From Semisulcospira habei (lineage: Eukaryota; Mollusca; Gastropoda; Semisulcospiridae), in contig BTPG01000005.1 of NCBI GenBank assembly GCA_036245525.1, forward strand, positions 183,014,373-183,078,372: DNA of 64,000 nt. Direction: 5' to 3'. The notes beneath the pieces are model-generated. The model was not told the origin of the DNA. It saw nothing but the letters and a program-made list of their open reading frames with translations, and did not search any database. Each line of letters starts with the position of its first letter. Within the stretch, counting starts at the first letter, position 1. The position numbers were made by a program, and so were the translations under genes. Below are positions 54,553-64,000 of this stretch, piece after piece.

Positions 54553-54764
54553 GAGGGTTTTAAACCGAAAATATTGCTCTGTAGACGTCCTTTCTAAGCG
54601 GGTTTTATTTTATTTTTCATTGTGTGTTTTGTAATTTAAAAGGGACAGCTAAATGACTCTCTTAGACGTAAGATTATAAAGTGCGGATTTTCTCATTGCG
54701 TAGACCGTAGTCCAGTCCGCTACAACAAACACTTGGACTCTTTGGTCCTGCTCTGATGGTTCTA

Positions 54765-54833
54765 TACTGACGTCCAAAAGAAATGCGACACTTTTGGAAT
54801 CCGAAAATGTCGCATTTCCTTTGCTCGTCAGTG
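54765..54833. mobile_element. Tiny Tc1/mariner-like MITE, 69 bp
   Basis: tactgacg ... aaaagaaatgcgaca and complementary tgtcgcatttc ... cgtcagtg, flanked by TA. It shares ends with the element at 62904-63010. Confidence 0.65.
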
Positions 54834-54935
54834 TAGTATTCTCCAAGGTGCTCGCCAAATTGTAAACGTGCACAGCGTTCACTTTTTAACATCCAGATTC
54901 GTTTGCAGGAGATGGATCGACCGTGCATGTGACAG

Positions 54936-55004
54936 CTCAAGGGTGGTGTCTGATTAAATTGGCGCCTGTAAAGGCGCCAAGCTAATCCAGCACTACCCTT
55001 GAAG
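54936..55004. repeat. GGCGCC-family hairpin (P1)
   Basis: ctcaagggtggtgtctgatt ... ggcgcctgtaaaggcgcc ... aatccagcactacccttgaa. Some arm mismatches, so an older copy. Confidence 0.85.
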
Positions 55005-55035
55005 CCTCGCGGTATAGATAACGCACGTGTACTAT

Positions 55036-55117
55036 ATTGACTCATTAGAGACGTGCTGCCTACGGATACGCGGCGAATCGCCGCGTATCCGTAGGCGGCA
55101 CGTCCCGAATGAGTTAA
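55036..55117. mobile_element. TTAA full-length hairpin, 82 bp
   Basis: ttgactcatt at the left and aatgagttaa at the right. Stem gcctacggatacgcggcg with exact complement across aatc. The left TTAA is mutated to TTGA. Confidence 0.9.
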
Positions 55118-55451
55118 TGTGGTCCATAGCAGACGATTCTGAGACAGTTTGCTGTGGAACTGAAAGAGAACAAAGTGGTTCCGATTGTTGTGGGTGAAAA
55201 TGTGTGTGAGTAAGTGATTGTGGGGGGGGGGGGAGGGGGAGGGGAGGGGGAGGGGGAGGGGAGGGGAGGGTATTACCTCGGATACCTCAATACCACCAAC
55301 AGAAGATTTTTTTTTTTAATATAATTCAGCAGGCTTGGTGGAAAACAAAACTGTTCTAGCCAAGTGTGTGGCAACAACAAAAACATTAGTCGGGGTGTGT
55401 TTCCGCGCGGCAACCATGCACACAACGTGTCGACATCACTCAACTACGAAC
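55118..55451. other. Non-coding, G-rich patch
   Basis: Runs of G separated by single A at 55,220-55,270 and poly-T at 55,307-55,317. No gene. Confidence 0.6.
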
Positions 55452-55808
55452 GTGTTAGCTTTAGCTTTGAGCAGCAAGACTCTTTCCTTCCTTGTTGTTA
55501 TTGTGTTAGCTTTAGCTTTGAGCAACAAGACTCTTTCCTTCCTTGTTGTTATTGTGTTAGCTTTAGCTTTGAGCAACAAGACTCTTTCCTTCCTTTTTGT
55601 TATTGTGTTAGCTTTAGCTTTGAGCAACAAGACTCTTTCCTTCCTTGTTGTTATTGTGTTAGCTTTAGCTTTGAGCAACAAGACTCTTTCCTTCCTTGTT
55701 GTTATTGTGTTAGCTTTAGCTTTGAGCAACAAGACTCTTTCCTTCCTTTTTGTTATTGTGTTAGCTTTAGCTTTGAGCAACAAGACTCTTTCCTTCCTTG
55801 TTGTTGTT
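55452..55808. repeat. 51-bp minisatellite, seven copies
   Basis: The unit starts gtgttagctttagctttgag and is 51 bp. Since 51 is a multiple of three, frames stay open across the array on both strands, giving a 17-residue repeat. No start, splice or flanking domain supports coding. Confidence 0.9.
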
Positions 55809-55879
55809 GTTGTTGTCGCTAAATGACCGACGTGGCCGGGTCACTCTGAGTCCAACACCATGGTGACTTGTAGACAACA

Positions 55880-56086
55880 TTAACCCCTTGATTGCTGCAG
55901 ACGATACCGCCCGGCGGAAAAGACGCGTAGTTACGTAGTTAGGTAGTGACGTAGTTAGGTTGTGACGTAGTTAGGTTGTGTCGTAGTTAGGTAGTGACGT
56001 AGTTAGGCTGTGACGTAGTTAGGTAGTGACGTAGTTGCGCGTCTTAACCGCCGAGCGGTATCGTCAGTAGCAGGCAAGGGGGTTAA
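55880..56086. mobile_element. TTAA element with internal minisatellite
   Basis: Ends ttaaccccttgattgctgca and tagcaggcaagggggttaa are complementary, continuing through gacgataccgcc / ggcggtatcgtc-like stems and aagacgcg / cgcgtctt. The interior is six or so copies of a ~16-bp unit, gtagttaggtagtgac. The right TTAA is shared with the next element. Confidence 0.88.
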
Positions 56087-56137
56087 CTCATTCGCTTATT
56101 CCGCGTATCCGGAGGCGTCACGTCTCGACCGAGTTAA
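56083..56137. mobile_element. Short TTAA hairpin, reduced
   Basis: ttaactcattcg ... ccgcgtatccggaggcgtca ... cgaccgagttaa. It resembles 55036-55117 with most of the left arm deleted. Confidence 0.7.
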
Positions 56138-56239
56138 ACTGCGGAAGAGTTTTTATGTTGCAGTGGACAACATTGCATGTCTGCCGAATACATGATTTGT
56201 GGTGTCTCTGTGCGGCGCGGCACGTCCCACGGCGGATAC

Positions 56240-56455
56240 TTAACCCCATCACTGCCCAGAACAAGCGAACACGATCCAACTGCAAGAGGCATAGATTCTC
56301 ATGAGCCCCCGCGACTGCGGGGGCTCATGAGGATCTATGCCTCTTGCTGAGAGCAATGTGTATCCATTTTCCTTGGACGGTATTGGCTTTTGGTCGTAGA
56401 ATGAACAAAGATTTTAGAAACAAACATGTACGTACTGTGCAGGGGAAGGGGTGAA
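56240..56455. mobile_element. TTAA hairpin element, P2
   Basis: Left ttaaccccatcactgccc, right gcaggggaaggggtgaa (TTAA decayed). The stem is 56282-56347, gcaagaggcatagattctca and complement; tip cgcgactgcg. Confidence 0.88.
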
Positions 56456-56723
56456 CGAATTTTCTCTTTCACTCAATCGAGCAATGGACACGCTACACCT
56501 TCGCACGGCTTACCCCCCCCCCCCCCTTCACACCGGGTGTCTCCCTGAATTCGCTACGTACTGCTGATCATTTACCCGGTAGCTAGTCGAAGGGTACAAC
56601 CAGTGTGACCCCACGTATCTTTCGAAATCTGTGTCTTCGTGCATGACTTCAGTTGGTTATGATTATGGGCCGTCAACACATAACCTTCGACCCTAGTAGC
56701 ACGGCGGTGAATCGCCTGTGACG

Positions 56724-56860
56724 TGTTACCGCTCTAGAGGGAATGACAGCGGGGTTTTGAGGGAGGTGTGACCGCTCTAGAGGGAATGACAGTGGGGTTT
56801 TGAGGGCTCGAGGTGTGACCGCTCTAGAGGGAATTACACTGGGGTTTTGGGACAGTGGGC
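56724..56860. repeat. ~45-bp minisatellite, three copies
   Basis: ccgctctagagggaatgaca then gggttttgaggg, repeated with small changes. The rest of 56,456-56,993 is non-coding with a C-run at 56,513-56,526. Confidence 0.9.
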
Positions 56861-56993
56861 TTTTAAGTTCGCGAAGTATAACCTTTCTCAAACGTTTCAC
56901 TTTTGAACGTCGGTGGTGAGACACTCCTCGTAGATAACAGAGAAACACTTTCAACTCAAGTGCCAATTGCAGGAGATGAATCGACTCTGATGG

Positions 56994-57060
56994 TTCAAGG
57001 GTAGTGCCTGATTAGCTTGGCGCCTCTAAGGCGCCAAGCTAATCTGGCACTACCCTTGAA
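56994..57060. repeat. GGCGCC-family hairpin (P1)
   Basis: ttcaagggtagtgcctgatt ... cttggcgcctctaaggcgcc ... ggcactacccttgaa. One arm mismatch seen. Confidence 0.92.
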
Positions 57061-57297
57061 GCAGATTTCACTCAACTAAATTGCGAAACGGCCAGCATAG
57101 ATTACTAGTAATTGAGACATTGGTTGTGAATGTTAAAGGGCTAGTTGCTCAGAACTTGTATTGATCTGTAGGAGCTAACAGCCTGTTCTGTGAATACAGC
57201 CGATTGTCAGGTTATAGGAACGCTCTTTTGGAAGTAAGGTGATTAAGCTAAGAACTACCATTGAACACTATCACAAACAAAACAACAGTTTCACACG

Positions 57298-57386
<89 letters not shown>

Positions 57387-57649
57387 GATGATGATGATGA
57401 TGAAACTATATTTATCAACGGTAAAAAGTTTTGACAGAAACAAATCGTCGCGTCATTTTACAAACTTGCCTTTGCTAACATCTTACAATATAATAATAAT
57501 AATTTTTTTTTTAATTTAAAAAATAAAGACATTATATTTACACACATTATTTCATGCAACAATAATTTAAAAGAAAATAGAAATAAAATAATAATTTTAA
57601 AAAATATTAAATACATAAAATATTAGTAACACTCAACATTCATTTTATA

Positions 57650-57738
<89 letters not shown>

Positions 57739-57779
57739 TACATAAATGCATGTGGTACATGAAAGTATTAATCATCAGG
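57061..57779. other. Microsatellite-rich non-coding DNA
   Basis: (GA)n at 57,306-57,383, (ATG)n at 57,387-57,401, A/T-rich DNA at 57,480-57,640 and (CA)n at 57,651-57,733. No gene. Confidence 0.85.
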
Positions 57780-58790
57780 GTTTGTTTAAATATGTGCCCA
57801 GTGATGTTATGTTTGGCTCATCAGGTAATCAAAAAGTTTCGTTTTAAAGATTCCAAGCGAGGCTATTGTCTTCAAATGTGCAGGAATAGTGTTCCATACA
57901 AACGGTCCAGAAAATGATAAACTAGTTTTAAAGTGGTCAGTTCTAGGCATAGGTTCGGGTAAAGTATTGTTCCTTAAGGTCCGTTCGCGTTCTTGCTGTG
58001 GCATAAATTTGGTGGTTAGATACTGCGGTGTCATGTTATGTAATATCTTGTGCATGAGGATGCATTTGTTAAAACTAAGTTGTTGACGCAGGCCGAGGAT
58101 GTTTAGATGTCTTAATTTGTCTGTGGTAGGAATGGGCAGCGTATCTATCATTTTGACAGCTCTTATATATATAGAGTTTAACCTGTTCATGTGAATATCA
58201 CTACAACCGTCCCACACTGTGGAGACATAATCAACGTGAGACTTGATATGAGCATGAAAAAAACAGTTTACGAGTATGTGTATCCGTTACTTGTCTAAGC
58301 TGGGACAACAGGAAAGTGTTTTTAATGTTAATGTCAGCTGTTTTTTTTTAACCCGAAACATGGAGGCTCGTATCGTCCTCAAACAGGTTGCAGTTGACAT
58401 CAGTGTTAGTAATATGCAAAGGCAAATCATTAATGAATATTATAAATAGAAGAGGTCCCAAGATCGACCCCTGGGGGACACCGTAGTTAACTTGTCCTTT
58501 CCATGGGTATATACCTTTTGTTTTCAGTCTTTTAGGTATGATCTAAAGAATGCTATGGCGGTTTCACTTATATGGTATGCTGCTAGCTTCTTTAAGAGAA
58601 TGTCATGGTCGACGAGATCAAATGCTTTTTGTAGGTCTAATAAAACAGCTCCAGACATCAGGTTTTATTTATTGATTCCAGCCAGCTGTCTACAATGTGT
58701 GTCAGTGCTGACTGACATGAATGTTTCGGTCTAAAGCCGGACTGATGAATATTCATTGGGGTCCCCAAAGAACAGATCCATCCAGTACGA
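57780..58790 (-). pseudogene. Decayed CR1-like LINE, minus strand
   Basis: Reading from high to low coordinates: an RT block with [14 protein letters not shown] near 58,480 and FEDDTSLH near 58,370 (catalytic aspartates kept, usual Ala changed), then an open C-terminal piece at 58,217-57,807 with RLNSIYIRAVK and PFVWNTIP. Frame breaks separate them. 5' truncated. Confidence 0.75.
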
Positions 58791-60451
58791 CAGGGCACTG
58801 TCAGGAGAAGTGTGACAGAGAGAGAGACAGACAGACAGACAGATACAGAGAGAGTTGATCTGAACTAAATTGAATTAAATTAACTTTATTACAAAAGGAC
58901 AGACATTTAGGCTTCAGGGCTTTTTTGACGATCTGCCCGTGGTGAAAAATTAAATTATTAATGTATATACAAACAAAAGAACAAAAAAGAAAGATATTGC
59001 GTGCGTGCTTGACTCTATGCTTGACTCTGTTCGTGTGTGTATGCGTGTGTATGTATATTTGTGCGTGTGTGTGCGTGTGTGTGTATATATGTATAAGTGA
59101 GCGTGCGTGCGTGTGTGTGTGCTCTTGCGTGTTGTATTTGTGTGTATGAAATCAGACCTTTCCTCCCCGCCGATCGGTCAGACTAGTACAAGTACCTAAG
59201 TACCCCTAGCACCAGTACAAGTACCTAAGTACCCCCAGCTTATGCATTAGTCACAGTGGACGGCGTCCACACAACTCACACAATAAGGCTCTTGCCAGCG
59301 CCATAGGGAACTCAACAAAGAGACCGCACCTTCGCAGACTTCTGCCCCCCCCCCCCCTCCCCCTTCCCCCCCCCCCCAACCCAGCACGCAAAGGCCATTG
59401 GCCGAAGTTGGTTGCAGTAGGCACGCGCACGACGCGTGCCTACTGCGACCTACTTCAGCCCGATGAATGTTTCCATACCTGCTATCACCCGTACGAACAG
59501 AGGCTAAAAATAATTAGGTCAGCAGAGGCTAAAAACGGAGCGTTTGACTCTCGGGGTGGGGTGGGGGGGGGGGGATCATTAACAATAAGTCCTGGCATAG
59601 ACCGGCGATACACAGATGTACATGAGGTGTGTAGCCTTGAGTGTTATTTTTTTTTTTTTTTTTTTTTTTGCCAAAGATCGCGGAAGTTTCAGAGGAAGTG
59701 GAAACTTGAAGTTTACCGGCACCATGACTCAGAATCGAAGTTCTAGCAAGAAGAAAAGGGTACTTGCTGTCAAGAAAGGTTCTTCAGATTATACGGTACT
59801 CATTTATTATTTTGTTTGTTTGTTTGTTTGTTTGTTTGTCCGCTCGTTCCTTCGTTCGTTCGCTTGCTTTATTTATTCTTTTATTGACCCATTGATTCAT
59901 TCACTTATTCATTGATTCACTACTTATTCATTCCTTAGGGCTCTTTTGCGTAAAATCCTCGACAAAACTTGAAGAGCAACCGACAGCCAAACGGTTAAAC
60001 TTGTTTATCAAGGTATTAACTATCTAGACTCTGACCTTTAAGTAATGTTACAGACAACCTTTCTTGGAAAATGTCAAACTCCCTTTTTTTCGAAATTAGA
60101 AAAAAGGAGCCATTGTCTCGTAAAACCAGCTGGATCTCGGGGCGAACGCAAGGGACGCTATTACGGTATCGGCTAGCATTGCACTAGTTTCGAATAACGT
60201 TGTTTACAGCTGCATTCTAGGCGTATTTATTTTTAATGCGTGTTATTACTTACAATAGTGCCGTAGAAACAAAAGCAGTCCGTGTGGACTTAGATTGTGT
60301 AGATTTAGCCTGGTATTCGATAGCTTAACAGTAGCGCTGTTAAAACACGTATCTATTTATCTATCTACCTAAATACCTACCTACCTACCTACATACCTAC
60401 CTACCTAGCTATCTAGCTTTATCTTATCTTATCTTTTTTATCTCTATCAAT
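58791..60451. other. Non-coding with repeats
   Basis: (GACA)n near 58,826, TG/TGCG tract 59,030-59,140, a 29-bp direct repeat at 59,185-59,240 (gtacaagtacctaagtaccc), C-runs at 59,345-59,377, poly-T at 59,647-59,669 and ACCT/ATCT repeats at 60,350-60,460. A hairpin lies at 59,406-59,455 (gcagtaggcacgcg and complement). Confidence 0.7.
59724..59795 (+). CDS. Weak candidate short exon
   Basis: ATG in the context ggcaccATGa opens 24 codons starting MTQNRSSSKKKRVLAVKK, then acg|gtactc as a possible but poor donor. The residues are basic and could be an N-terminus. No partner exon is seen. Chance is a fair alternative. Confidence 0.2.
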
Positions 60452-62900
60452 CTATCTATCCCGTAGTATTGCCGACCGTTGGGGCACTACTGCTGACTTG
60501 GCAACCAGCTCCCTCCATTCCACTCTGTTCTCTGCTATTCTTAGCGTATCGCCCAGCTTCAGTCCTGTCCACTCTGAGATATTGTCCTCCCATCTTTTCC
60601 TCTGTCTTCCTCTCCTTCGTCCTCCTTGCACCGTGCCTTGCAGGATTGTTTTGGCAAGCCCTGCTGAACGCGTGACATGCCCACACCACTTCAGTTTGCG
60701 TTTTCTCACAATGTCTAATAGGTCTTCATAGGGCCCGATGGCTTGCCCGATTCTGCTTCCCACTTCCTCGTTTGTGATGTGATCTCTGTATGAAATGCCA
60801 AGCAGCCTTCGAAAACATCTCATTTCAGTGGCTTGTATCCTCCTTTCAACGTCTGCTGTGAGGGTCCATGACTCACAGGCATATAAGAACACTGAGATGA
60901 CTAAGAAGCGCATCAGTCTGATCTTGGAGCAGAGTGTGATGTTTCTGTCCTTCCATTATTATGGTCTTCAATCTTGTCAGTGCTGTTGTTTGCGCAATCC
61001 TGGACAGTATTTCTGGTTTTGATCCCTCATCTGTCACAATGGCTCCTAAGTATTTGAATTTATTAACTGTTTCCAGTGTTTGGCCTCCAATCACGATGTA
61101 AGTGCCAATGCCACTGGTGTTATTGGTCATCAGTTTGGTCTTCTCTGCACTGATTTCCATCCCAAACGCAATGGCTGTACTGTCCAGCTTTTGCACCAGC
61201 TGAGCTAGCTCCTTCTCTGTTCCTGCAAGACCATCAATGTCGTCCGCAAAGCGCAAGTTTGTGATTGTTCTGCCTCCAATACTGACAGTTCCTTCATGGT
61301 CTTTCAGAGCGTCTGTCATATTCTTTCCAGGAAGATGTTGAAAAGAGTAGGTGAGAGCAAGCAGCCTTGTCTGACTCCGACTATAGTCCTAAACCAGTTT
61401 CCTATTTTGCATTTGAAGCAGACTGCGCTAGTGGCCTTGTTGTAACGGTTTGCTATGACTTTGATCAGGTTGGCATTGATGTTGTATAGCTTCATGGTGG
61501 ACCAAAGGGCTGCATGCACACCCTGTCAAACGCTTTCTTAAAATCCACAAAGACATGATAGAGGTCTTGCTGGTGCTGGAGGTACCTCTCACATAGAACT
61601 CTCAGGTTGAAGATCTGCTCTGTTGTGCTGCGCCCTTGTCTGAAGCCTGCCTGTTCCTCAGCTAAGATTTCCTCTGCCTGTGGCTTCAGCCTGTTCAGTA
61701 GGATCTTTAACATGACTTTGCTTGGGTGGCATATAAGACTGATCGTGCGATAATTCTGGCATTGATGTAAGTTTCCTATTTTGGGGGAGAGTTATTATAA
61801 ATGATTGGGTCAATAGTGTGGGCCAATCCCCTGACTGCCAGATCTTATTGCAGATTGTTAGTAAGGCGCTTATCATGTCTTCTCCCCCTTCTTGGACTAG
61901 CTCTGCAGGGATGTTGTCTGCTCCTGCTGCCTTCCCTTTTTTTTAGCGACTTCACTGCAGCCTCTGCTTCTTCTCCGAGGGTGGGATATTTGCCATTGTT
62001 GGTCACTGGTGGGTTGACAAGTATGCCTGTGTCCCCTGTAGCTCGGTGTTTGTACAAATCTGAGCAGTACTCTGTCCATTTCTTCAGTATGTCTTAGTCT
62101 TCCGTAATACACTATCTTGAATGATCGAGGAGTGTTCTTGTTTTACACTGGTCAGGTCTTTCACCAGCTGGCATGCCTTTTTGCTATTATTTTTGTTCAG
62201 ATTTTCTTCTACGTGTTTACACTGATCTTCAATCCACTTATTATTTGCCCTTTACATGCGTTTCTTGATCCCCTGGTTAATTTCCCTAAATTGTTTAACT
62301 CCTTCTACCTCTGATTTCTTTTTCTTTAATTCTCGACGCTTGTCACATAAAACAAAGATGTCAGCTGTAACCCAAGGTTTCTTTGCGTGTCGGTGTTTGC
62401 TAAGGATCTCACTGGCTGTTTGGGTTACAGCAGTGTTAAATGTGTCGATTAGTGTGTCCACATCCGTGTCTTCTGCACCTAGAAGTAACAGTGGCACGAA
62501 TTAAAAGTAACAGTGGCGCGAATTTCCCTCCTATCTTTGCCTGGAAGGCTTCCTCTACCTCTGGGTCTTTTAGCTTCTCGAGGTCGAAGTTGATTCTGGT
62601 GGGACCTTGCTTCTTGACTTTCTTCAGGCGGAGTCGGAAGGTCATAATCACTAAGTCATGGTCGCTTCCAATGTCTGCTTCTGGAAAACTTCTTGTCTTG
62701 GCAAGGTTTACACTGGTTTGGAAGCGTCTCTTCACCATGATGTAGTCAATTTGGTTATGGTGCTCTCCGTTCGGGCTGTGCCATGTCCACCTTCTGGATG
62801 CTTTGTGTGGGCCGAACGTGTTCGTCAGCTTTAGATCATTTGAGCTGGCAAATTCCAGGACCCTTAAGCCTCTGTCGTTGGTCTCTGCTCTTCAAAACAC
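60452..62900 (-). pseudogene. Decayed RTE/BovB-like LINE, minus strand
   Basis: From high to low coordinates: endonuclease C-terminal part (NQIDYIMVKRR near 62,740; GSDHDL near 62,660), RT pieces (AEEQAGFRQGRSTTEQ near 61,660; FVDFKKAFDRV near 61,530; GVRQGCLLSPTLFN near 61,370; LRFADDIDG near 61,250), then a C-terminal block ending near 60,452 with RKLKWCGHVTRSAGLAKT. At least four frame breaks. 5' end missing. A different subfamily from 21114-24341. Confidence 0.85.
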
Positions 62901-62903
62901 GTA

Positions 62904-63010
62904 TACTGACGAGCAAAAGAAATGCCACATTGCGGCCGGGAATCATCGGAAACACTTTAGTAGTGTTTTCGGTGATTCCAAAGACGTCGCATTTCTTTTG
63001 CTCGTCAATA
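62904..63010. mobile_element. Tc1/mariner-like MITE, 107 bp
   Basis: Left tactgacgagcaaaagaaat, right complementary atttcttttgctcgtcaata, flanked by TA (62,902-62,903; 63,011-63,012). The centre is a second inverted repeat (gaatcatcggaaacac / gtgttttcggtgattc). It lies directly at the truncated 5' end of the LINE. Confidence 0.8.
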
Positions 63011-63220
63011 TAATTATACAGTACGCATTCCTTACGGACTTACAACTTCCAAGATTCTGCTCGGGTAGTCTATGTGCGTGGAATGCGGGAGCTAAACAGT
63101 AGTGCTGTAATAACACATATCTATATGGACTTGAAAATGCAGCTTTGGGTGGTCTGGTAGACGTGGGGTGCGATAGCTAAACTCCTGCACTGCCGAGAAA
63201 GTGAACACCATCCAACTACA

Positions 63221-63283
63221 TGAGACATAGATCCTCATGAGCCCCCGCGACCGCGGGGGCTCATGAGGATCTATGTCTCTTGC
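63221..63283. repeat. P2 hairpin
   Basis: tgagacatagatcctcatga pairs with its complement to atgtctcttgc; tip cgcgaccgcg. Flanks match the P2 family (actgccgagaaagtgaac on the left; tttcttggacggttttgg on the right). Confidence 0.9.
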
Positions 63284-63438
63284 TGAAACCAATTTGTATC
63301 CATGTTTCTTGGACGGTTTTGGCTTTTGCTCGTTGAATGAACACAGATTTCAAGAACAAAAATGTATACAATGGCAAGGGCGGGTTTTAGCAGTAGCGAT
63401 GTCAACAAACAAAAAACAGAATTTAAAAGAATTCCACT

Positions 63439-63653
63439 TAAAACTCCTTCTACCCCAGACACACCACAGCAAGATAAGGATCGACCATGATAGTTCAAGG
63501 GTGATGCCAGAATAGCTTGGCGCCTATGGGCGCCAAGCTATTCAGGCATCACCCTTGAACTATCATGGTCGATCTGTTTCCTGCACTGCAATGCAGTCTT
63601 CAGAGGACAACGGCAAAATTTGGGAATTTCAGTCTTGGGGTAGAACGAGTTAA
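63439..63653. mobile_element. TTAA hairpin element, P1a
   Basis: 215 bp, ttaaaactccttctacccc to cttggggtagaacgagttaa. The palindrome 63480-63573 has stem variant gtgatgcc / ggcatcac and a single mismatch near the centre (gaatag / ctattc; cagg). Confidence 0.92.
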
Positions 63654-63922
63654 ACTTAAATCCTGACTTTTTAGCCTGGGTAGTGTGGTACGCGTGGGAT
63701 GTGACAGCTGAACGGCAGTGCTGTATAAGTGCAGTCCAGGCGAACTTCAGTACTGGCGTTGTAGGTATGATGCGAGAGGGTCGTGAAAGCTTTTCAGCGG
63801 TGCTGTAAAAACAAAGCAGTTGATTCTGGAGGTTGAGCCTGCGCGAGCAGTCGGTGTGGCTGTCACCCTCCCCTGTGACACGGAAACCTGGTTCAGCCGA
63901 GAAAATCTGAACACCACCCAAC

Positions 63923-63988
63923 TGCAAGAGGCATAGATCCTCATGAGCCCCCGTAGTCGCGGGGGCTCATGAGGATCTATACCCCTTC
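63923..63988. repeat. P2 hairpin near window end
   Basis: gcaagaggcatagatcctca pairs with gatctataccccttcc, three mismatches at the outer end. 63,654-63,922 is non-coding with nothing recognised. Confidence 0.85.
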
Positions 63989-64000
63989 CCGACACCATTT

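Noticed and set aside
55335..55826. Long open frames over the 51-bp repeats, including a Val/Leu-rich 17-residue repeat
   Set aside because: The unit length is a multiple of three, so several frames on both strands stay open automatically. No start, splice or flanking domain supports a protein.
63221..63283. microRNA precursor
   Set aside because: The stem is near-perfect, very GC-rich at the tip and present in many copies. Without small-RNA data a microRNA call is not supported, although siRNA production remains possible.

Overview
This is nuclear DNA from an animal. It has spliced coding exons, tRNA-derived SINEs, a Ty3/Gypsy LTR retrotransposon, three kinds of LINE sequence, many microsatellites and dense short inverted-repeat elements. 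The mix (RTE/BovB-like and CR1/L2-like LINEs, tRNA-SINEs, ankyrin/SOCS-box genes, long CA, GA and TTA tracts) would fit a marine mollusc, perhaps a gastropod. That is an inference and no species can be named.

Layout. Positions 1-968 hold a 40-bp tandem repeat and two hairpin elements. Positions ~969-27,760 (copy A) and ~28,421-42,972 (copy B) are a direct segmental duplication of an ancestral unit of roughly 12 kb. Each copy carries a two-exon minus-strand gene encoding a large repeat protein with a C-terminal SOCS box. Copy A is open (exons 13,500-11,701 and 10,783-9,032, about 1,183 aa). Copy B has a 1-bp deletion and a nonsense codon in exon 1. The copies differ by clean insertions, so each gives an empty site for the other. 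Only A has the Gypsy element (2,926-8,147, TSD ccctg), a 4.6-kb long-inverted-repeat element (14,362-18,937), a nest holding an intact LINE (19,637-24,533) and a 545-bp insertion with a 12-bp TSD (26,922-27,466). Only B has a 5'-truncated CR1/L2-like LINE (37,631-38,836), a 0.9-kb terminal-inverted-repeat element (39,197-40,105), a LINE tail (36,760-36,955) and a ~570-bp insertion holding a foldback (29,243-29,812).

Positions 43,000-64,000 are mostly non-coding: low-complexity DNA, further hairpin elements, SINEs, decayed LINEs on the minus strand (57,780-58,790 and 60,452-62,900) and at most one or two candidate first exons (50,198-49,987 minus; 59,724-59,795 plus, weak).

The dominant signal is a population of short elements, many of them about 185-216 bp and some 50-95 bp. 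They are bounded by TTAA, have outer ends related to TTAACYC(A/T)TT, and centre on long near-perfect palindromes. At least five hairpin families recur more than 35 times. Within a family the two arms change together: a base change in one arm is matched by its complement in the other. Several elements abut and share a single TTAA. The TTAA ends suggest piggyBac-type MITEs, but the co-varying hairpin core points to an arm-homogenising process worth following up.
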